DNA of 64,000 bases, from NCBI RefSeq assembly GCF_014842075.1, contig NZ_JACYVA010000001.1:454277-518276 (forward strand), written 5' to 3'. Below are positions 59,234-64,000 of the stretch, piece by piece. Position numbers and translations under genes: made by a program. This stretch comes from Sphingomonas sp. CFBP 13720. Lineage in GTDB: Bacteria > Pseudomonadota > Alphaproteobacteria > Sphingomonadales > Sphingomonadaceae. Below the pieces are notes generated by a model that was not told where the DNA came from, made no database searches, and saw only the letters and a list, made by a program, of their open reading frames with translations. The number at the start of each line of letters is the position of its first letter. Within the stretch, counting starts at the first letter, position 1.

Positions 59234-59529
59234 GCCGCGGTCCCGATGCCGGCACGCTGCTCGACCGGCGGTTGCGGATCGCGGCGGAAGCGGCGGGCGT
59301 GACGATCGCCATCACCGATTCGGACTGGGTCCGCTGGTCCAGCGCCACCTTTTCCGGCGCGCGCCACCGCGTGACGGTGATGAGCGACGACGCCGGACTG
59401 GCCCCATGGCTCGCCACGCTGCCCGACGCCGATCTGCCGATGCGCGGTCATCTGGTCGCCGAACTGGTCGTGACGGGACGGCGACCGGGGGCCGCCGATC
59501 TGGACGTACTGACCGTCGAGGAACGGTAG
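59230..59529 (+). CDS. Conserved hypothetical protein in the SOS-linked operon
   Basis: 99 residues with alternating strands (VTIAITDSDWVRWSSATFSGARHRVTV) and a second strand pair (HLVAELVVTGRRPG). No catalytic motif seen. Translationally coupled to the small HTH gene (ATGA), so it is likely part of the same response. Not recognised. Confidence 0.75.
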   Translation: MSRGPDAGTLLDRRLRIAAEAAGVTIAITDSDWVRWSSATFSGARHRVTVMSDDAGLAPWLATLPDADLPMRGHLVAELVVTGRRPGAADLDVLTVEER

Positions 59530-59585
59530 AGACGAGGGAGTTGACCGGGAACCGCCAAGCCCATCCGCCATCGCGGTGGCCCCGG

Positions 59586-60455
59586 TCAGTCCTGCACTGC
59601 CATGCGTCGCAGCGCGCCCAGCGTGGATTCCAGCCCGCGTTCCCCGACGATCGGCCGGGGCCTCGGTCGGCGACGTGCCAGCCCCTCGTCCAACCGCGCG
59701 AGCAGCGCCGCGAGCGACGGCACAGGAACGGCCCCGCCCGGCGACTCCACCGTGACCGGTCGCTCCTTGGCGAACGACAGTTCTTCAATGGCAGGCCGTT
59801 CTTCGGCGACCGGGGGCTGCATCGCAACCGGCGGCTCCTCCGCGATCGGCAGCGCGACCGCACGGTCCGGCGTCGACTCCGGGTCGCCGGATACCGGAAC
59901 GATCATCGGTTCGGGCCGATACAATGCCCGCAACGTCGGCGCGGGTGCGGCGGGTTGGGCCGGCACCGCCGCCGGATCGAACGCCGCCATCGGGACGTCC
60001 AGATCACGCGGCAATGCCAGTTCCTCAGGCGGCGCCTGCTTCGGTTCGTCGGCGATCACCGCTTCGAGGAACGGCGTTCCCAGATCGCGCCCCGCGCGAA
60101 CCGGTGCGCGCGGCGCGGCGTCCGGGTGCGCATCGGCCCGGCGTACCACCGGCGGCATGTCGTCCGCATCGTGCGTGTCCGTTGCACCGCCCATCAGCAA
60201 GGTGAGTGCGGTCCAGAGCAGGGCAGCGATGCCGCCGCCCGCCCCCAGCATCAGCGCGATCCGCGCCGACAGACCCAGCGGCGGGGCGGCAGCGGGCAGC
60301 AGGGCGGGCAGACCGCTGGCCAGCACCGCCGATTCGATCCGCCATGTCGGCACCAGCGCGATCGCGATCGCCACCGTCAGCCCCGCCACGGCCGCTGCGA
60401 CCGGAGCGACCATCCGGCCAGTCGTCGCGCTGCGTTCGGTCGTCCCCCCGATCAT
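59586..60455 (-). CDS. Membrane protein of unknown function next to a glycosyltransferase
   Basis: 289 residues: two membrane segments near the N-terminus (VAAAVAGLTVAIAIALVPTW and LSARIALMLGAGGGIAALLWTALTLLM), then a long Pro/Glu/Ala-rich, probably disordered middle and a C-terminal LAALLARLDEGLARRRPRPRP. ATG overlaps the stop of the glycosyltransferase gene by 4 bases, so it is probably a partner in polysaccharide production. Not recognised. Confidence 0.75.
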   Translation of the reverse strand: MIGGTTERSATTGRMVAPVAAAVAGLTVAIAIALVPTWRIESAVLASGLPALLPAAAPPLGLSARIALMLGAGGGIAALLWTALTLLMGGATDTHDADDMPPVVRRADAHPDAAPRAPVRAGRDLGTPFLEAVIADEPKQAPPEELALPRDLDVPMAAFDPAAVPAQPAAPAPTLRALYRPEPMIVPVSGDPESTPDRAVALPIAEEPPVAMQPPVAEERPAIEELSFAKERPVTVESPGGAVPVPSLAALLARLDEGLARRRPRPRPIVGERGLESTLGALRRMAVQD

Positions 60456-61663
60456 GTCCGTCCCCCCTTCGCTGCAACCAGCCGCTCGTACATCGGCTGA
60501 TACCGCGCCACATTCGTCGCCCAGTCGCGCTCCGCCCCGACAAAGGCCCGCCCCCGGTCGCGCATCGCATCCCATCCGCCACGATCCGCCAGCATCGCCG
60601 CGACCCGTGCCGCCAGCGCCGCCGGATCGTCCGGCGCGAACAGGATGCCCGTATCGCCGTCGCGGATCAACTCTCGGTGTCCGCCAACGTCCGACGCGGC
60701 GACCAGCCGCCGCTGCGCCATCGCCTCCAGCGGCTTGAGCGGGGTGACCAGTTCGGTCAGCCGCATCGCCTTGCGTGGATAGACCAGCAGGTCGACCAGC
60801 CCGTAATAGCGTTCGACCTGTTGATGCGGCACGCGGCCGACGAACCGGATTGCATGCGCCGCGCCCGATGCCTCCGCCCGTGCCCGCAGCGTCGCCTCCA
60901 TCGGGCCGCCGCCGACCAGCACCAGCCGCACCGCCGGTCGCGCCGCGACCAGCGCGGGCATCGCATCGATCAGCGTGTCCAGCCCTTCGTAATCGTAGAA
61001 GCTGCCGATGAACCCCAGCACGTCCTTGCCGACAAGCCCCAATTTCTCGGCCAGCGCCCGGTCGGGCGGCGGCGGGTCGCCGAACAGGGTCAGGTCGACG
61101 CCGTTGGGCGATACCATCACCTTGCCACCGTCGATCCCGCGCGCCAGCAGATCGCGGCGCAGGCCGTCGCAGATCACCGCCACCCCGTCGGCGCGGCGCA
61201 CCGCCCATGTCTCCAGCGCCCGCGTCGCCCGGTAGCGCAACGACCCCTCGCGACCCGTCCCGTTGCCGACCGAAGCGTCTTCCCAGAATGCGCGGATCTC
61301 ATAGACCAGCGGCAACCGCAGCCGCCGCGCGATGCGCAACGCCGCCAGCGCGTCCAGCACCGGCGAATGCGCATGGAGGATATCGGGCCGAAATGCCGCC
61401 GCGACCCGTTCGATCGACGCGGCGAAGGCACGCACCTCGCGCAATTCGCCCAGCGGCGCGGGTGCCGTCCGGGGCGGCACGGTGCGATGGAAATCAATGC
61501 CGTCGATCGTTTCCGCCGTCCGCTCGCACCGCCCCTGTCGCGGCCCGGTGACGGCGGCGACCTGCCACCCGCGTGCCATCTGCGCGGTCAGGATCGCGCG
61601 CGTGCGGAAACTATAGCCGCTGTGCAGCGGCAATCCGTGATCGAGGATGTGGAGGATACGCAT
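60452..61663 (-). CDS. Exosortase-A-system-type glycosyltransferase (GT4, TIGR04063-like)
   Basis: 403 residues, GT-B fold: MRILHILDHGLPLHSGYSFRTRAI (the hallmark of the PEP-CTERM/exosortase-associated group), LHAHSPVLDALAAL, VSPNGVDLTLFG, FIGSFYDYEGLDTLIDAM, and a C-terminal PLKPLEAMAQRRLVAASDVGGHRELI donor site. Likely builds an exported polysaccharide. Only this and one membrane protein are in the window; the rest of such a locus would lie elsewhere. Confidence 0.88.
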   Translation of the reverse strand: MRILHILDHGLPLHSGYSFRTRAILTAQMARGWQVAAVTGPRQGRCERTAETIDGIDFHRTVPPRTAPAPLGELREVRAFAASIERVAAAFRPDILHAHSPVLDALAALRIARRLRLPLVYEIRAFWEDASVGNGTGREGSLRYRATRALETWAVRRADGVAVICDGLRRDLLARGIDGGKVMVSPNGVDLTLFGDPPPPDRALAEKLGLVGKDVLGFIGSFYDYEGLDTLIDAMPALVAARPAVRLVLVGGGPMEATLRARAEASGAAHAIRFVGRVPHQQVERYYGLVDLLVYPRKAMRLTELVTPLKPLEAMAQRRLVAASDVGGHRELIRDGDTGILFAPDDPAALAARVAAMLADRGGWDAMRDRGRAFVGAERDWATNVARYQPMYERLVAAKGGRT

Positions 61664-61753
61664 CGCAATCCTGCCTGCCACGGCAGGGTTAACGACGCGT
61701 AACCTTTTCGCGCACGACCATTCGCCAACAACCATCCATTCGTACTAACGCTG

Positions 61754-61768
61754 TTGCGAGTCATTATC
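61754..61768 (+). promoter_or_regulatory. Candidate Fur box upstream of the TonB-dependent receptor
   Basis: TTGCGAG-T-CATTATC, a 7-1-7 element with the right half CATTATC matching the Fur consensus and a weaker left half, 58 bp before the receptor ATG. Fits iron control, but only half the site is convincing. Confidence 0.35.
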
Positions 61769-61825
61769 GTCACGGCTAGGGGCGGGGCGCGTTTTGGGGG
61801 AGGCGTCATTCCACATGAGGAAGTC

Positions 61826-63823
61826 ATGCCAGCCATCCCCCTTGCGCGTCGTCGCGCGGTCATTCTGCGCCTGTTCGCTACCGTCGCTGTCTTCGGCGTT
61901 ACCACCTTCCCGGCCGCCGCCCAGAGCACCGCCCAAAGCCCGGCCGAGCCGTCGGGCGCCGACGAAATCGTCGTCACCGCCACCGGCTATGCCCAGAAAC
62001 AGGAGGATGCGCCGGCATCGGTGACCGTCGTCGACGGCGACGACCTGCGGCGTCGGTCGATCCAGAGCCTTGCCGATGCGGTGCGCGACGTCGAAGGAAT
62101 CGTCGTCAACGGTGCCGCGAACGAAAGCGACATCCAGATGCGCGGCATGCCGGGCGACTACACGCTGATCCTCGTCGACGGAAAGCGTCAGAGCGGGCGG
62201 GAATCCCGCGTCAACGGCAATCGCGGATACGAACAGAGCTTCACGCCCCCCGCCGCCGCGATCGAACGGATCGAGGTCGTGCGCGGCCCCATGTCGTCGC
62301 TGTACGGGTCGGATGCGATCGGCGGCGTCATCAACATCATCACGCGCAAGACCGGCACGAAGTGGAACGGCAGCCTGTCCTATGACTATTCGCTGCGCGG
62401 TTCGGACGATCAGGGTGATGCACAGAATGCGCAGGCGTTCATCGGCGGCCCGCTGGTCCCCGGTCTGATCGGGGTACAGGCATGGGGCGGCTGGCTCGCC
62501 CGCACCGCCGATGAAGATCCGGTCGTCGACAACAGCTTCACCCGCGCCCGGAACCGCAACTTCACCGGCCGCGTGCTGGTGACGCCGTCGGAGGATCATG
62601 ACGTCACGCTGGAGGGCGGCATTTCCCGGCTGCGCAGCGGCGAGGGCGTCAGCCCCAACTGGGCGACCCGTCAGCAGGACAATTCACGCGATTACTGGTC
62701 GATCACCCACGAAGGCCGGTGGAGCGGCGTCGCATCGACGACCCTCTCCTATCTGGACGAACGGACCAGCCGCGAAGCGCTGGCGACTCCCGACCAGACC
62801 GATGTGTTCGGTCGCAAGCCGGAAATCCATAACCGGGTGTTCGACGGAAAGCTGGTTATCCCCACCGGGTCGAACACCAGTTCGCTGGGCGTCCAGTGGC
62901 TCAAATCGACGCTGACCGACTGGAACCAGTCCAATCGGGGCACTCCGGCCGAATTCGACTATGAACGATATTCGGTGGTGCAGAAGGCCGTGTTCGCCGA
63001 AAATGAATGGCGCGCGCTGCGCGACTTGACGCTGACCGGCGGCGTCCGGCTCGACCATCACGACCGTTATGGCAGCCATGTGAACCCGCGCGTCTATGCC
63101 GTGTGGCGAGTGACGCCGCAATGGACCGTCAAGGGCGGCGTCGCGCGTGGGTTCAAGGCGCCAGAGCTTCGGGCGGTCATTCCCGAATACGCGGTCATCC
63201 GGCGTAACCGGCTGGTCCAGTTCGGCAATCCTGATCTGAAACCCGAAACCAGCACCAATTTCGAAGGGACGGTGATGTGGTCGAACCGCGCCGGCGCTTC
63301 GCTTGGCGCGACCGTGTTCTTCAACGATTTCCGCGACCGGCTGTCGACCGTGACCACCACCCGAATCTGGCAGGGACTACAGGTCCTCGACCGCGTGAAC
63401 ATCGACAAGGCGACGATCCTTGGCGTGGAAGTCAGCGGGCGTTGGCGGATCGCGCCCGCCGTCGCCGTGCGCGGCAACGTGACGTGGCTCGATTCCGAAC
63501 AGAAAAGCGGCCCCGACGCAGGCGCTCCGCTGGCGCTCACCCCGAAATGGAAAGGCAATCTTCGCGCAGATTGGGACGTAACGGCCAAGGCGCGGGTGTG
63601 GACCTCACTCAACTATTACGGAAAGGAATATGAAGCGACCGCGACCGGATCGACCGCCCCGGCCTATGCGACCGCCGACGTGCTGGGGTCGTATGAGCTT
63701 TCCCCCGCGCTGACGCTGAAGGCAGGCCTGTACAATGTGAACGACAAGCGTCTCGACGACGCGACCTATGGCACGGTCAATTACGGCCGTACCTACTGGT
63801 TCGGCGTGGGCGCGAACTTCTAG
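61826..63823 (+). CDS. TonB-dependent siderophore-type receptor
   Basis: 665 residues. Signal peptide (LRLFATVAVFGVTTFPAAAQ), TonB box DEIVVTATG, plug with SLADAVRDVEGIVVNGAANESDIQMRG and IERIEVVRGPMSSLYGSDAIGGVINIITR, then a 22-strand barrel with the C-terminal YGRTYWFGVGANF. The plug pattern and length match FepA/CirA-type catecholate receptors. GAGG 6 nt before ATG. Ends 2 nt before a large palindrome. Confidence 0.9.
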   Translation: MPAIPLARRRAVILRLFATVAVFGVTTFPAAAQSTAQSPAEPSGADEIVVTATGYAQKQEDAPASVTVVDGDDLRRRSIQSLADAVRDVEGIVVNGAANESDIQMRGMPGDYTLILVDGKRQSGRESRVNGNRGYEQSFTPPAAAIERIEVVRGPMSSLYGSDAIGGVINIITRKTGTKWNGSLSYDYSLRGSDDQGDAQNAQAFIGGPLVPGLIGVQAWGGWLARTADEDPVVDNSFTRARNRNFTGRVLVTPSEDHDVTLEGGISRLRSGEGVSPNWATRQQDNSRDYWSITHEGRWSGVASTTLSYLDERTSREALATPDQTDVFGRKPEIHNRVFDGKLVIPTGSNTSSLGVQWLKSTLTDWNQSNRGTPAEFDYERYSVVQKAVFAENEWRALRDLTLTGGVRLDHHDRYGSHVNPRVYAVWRVTPQWTVKGGVARGFKAPELRAVIPEYAVIRRNRLVQFGNPDLKPETSTNFEGTVMWSNRAGASLGATVFFNDFRDRLSTVTTTRIWQGLQVLDRVNIDKATILGVEVSGRWRIAPAVAVRGNVTWLDSEQKSGPDAGAPLALTPKWKGNLRADWDVTAKARVWTSLNYYGKEYEATATGSTAPAYATADVLGSYELSPALTLKAGLYNVNDKRLDDATYGTVNYGRTYWFGVGANF

Positions 63824-63825
63824 GA

Positions 63826-63961
63826 CGGATCGACGTTCAGTCCTGACGGCCTGCAAACGGTGGTTTTGCGCGCTTCCGGTGCTCACGTACCATTAGTACA
63901 CTGCGCTCCGGGTCACGCCAAACCACCGTTTTCGGCACGTCATTATCTGAACGTCGATCCG
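63826..63961. repeat. 136-nt imperfect palindrome after the receptor gene
   Basis: Outer 15 bp are perfect inverted copies (CGGATCGACGTTCAG and CTGAACGTCGATCCG). Inside, AAACGGTGGTTT pairs with AAACCACCGTTT, and CCGG and GTAC blocks pair up to a 5-nt centre CATTA (63891-63895). It could fold into one hairpin of about 65 paired positions with interruptions. No T-run; it begins right after the stop codon. The remaining bases to 64000 show nothing recognisable. Confidence 0.8.
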
Positions 63962-64000
63962 CCCTGGTCGGCCCAGACACGGCGTCGCCCCCCCGCCGCG

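Noticed and set aside
58334..59529. Prophage remnant
   Set aside because: The S24 repressor is phage-like, but no integrase, structural gene or attachment site is near and the flanks are core genes.

Overview
The window is high-GC, gene-dense bacterial DNA with the gene content and linkages of an alphaproteobacterium of the order Sphingomonadales, most likely Sphingomonas or a close relative. Supporting evidence: a complete sufRBCDST-sufA operon; the run nifU - nitroreductase - tsaB - rimI - mucR - fur - plsC; DUF1206 and HExxH 'vgr-related' proteins; TonB-dependent receptors; alphaproteobacterial LexA boxes (GAAC-N7-GAAC); and an RpoH promoter of the alphaproteobacterial type. I see no rRNA, tRNA, CRISPR array, phage or transposase. 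This looks like a core chromosome segment.

Layout. 1-9 kb: 3' part of a YdbH/AsmA-like envelope protein (cut by the window start), radC, a sugar acetyltransferase, an EF-hand protein, purB, a DUF389 membrane protein and a GNAT enzyme. 8-11 kb: dnaK-dnaJ on the minus strand behind a clear RpoH promoter. 11-16 kb: PCu(A)C copper chaperone, a LuxR-type regulator divergent from an outer-membrane protein, an HExxH protein, TonB, DUF1206. 16-21 kb: uvrA with a LexA box, then small stress-type genes (glycine-zipper lipoprotein, cold-shock protein, short hypotheticals). 21-30 kb: the suf iron-sulfur operon on the minus strand, with two small exported Cys-containing proteins interleaved between sufB/C/D and a TonB-dependent receptor at its end. 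30-41 kb: pyrD, gamma-glutamyltransferase, fatty-acyl-CoA ligase, small phosphatase, MFS exporter, M16 protease, Crp/Fnr regulator. 41-49 kb: nifU to plsC housekeeping block, a galactose-dehydrogenase-like gene with a GntR regulator, cinA-like, map. 49-51 kb: glnB-glnA behind a sigma-54-like promoter and followed by an array of palindromes. 51-58 kb: tamB and tamA. 58-64 kb: an S24 repressor-like protein divergent from a small LexA-box-controlled operon, an exosortase-type glycosyltransferase, and a TonB-dependent receptor ending in a 136-nt near-palindrome.

Functional links: iron and Fe-S biology is prominent (suf operon, NifU, Fur, two receptors, TonB). Two SOS sites tie uvrA and the S24/small-helix-turn-helix module to DNA damage. 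Two families of intergenic inverted repeats are dispersed through the window. The most unusual items are the interleaved exported proteins of the suf operon, the SOS-linked S24 module, and the repeat and palindrome structures.
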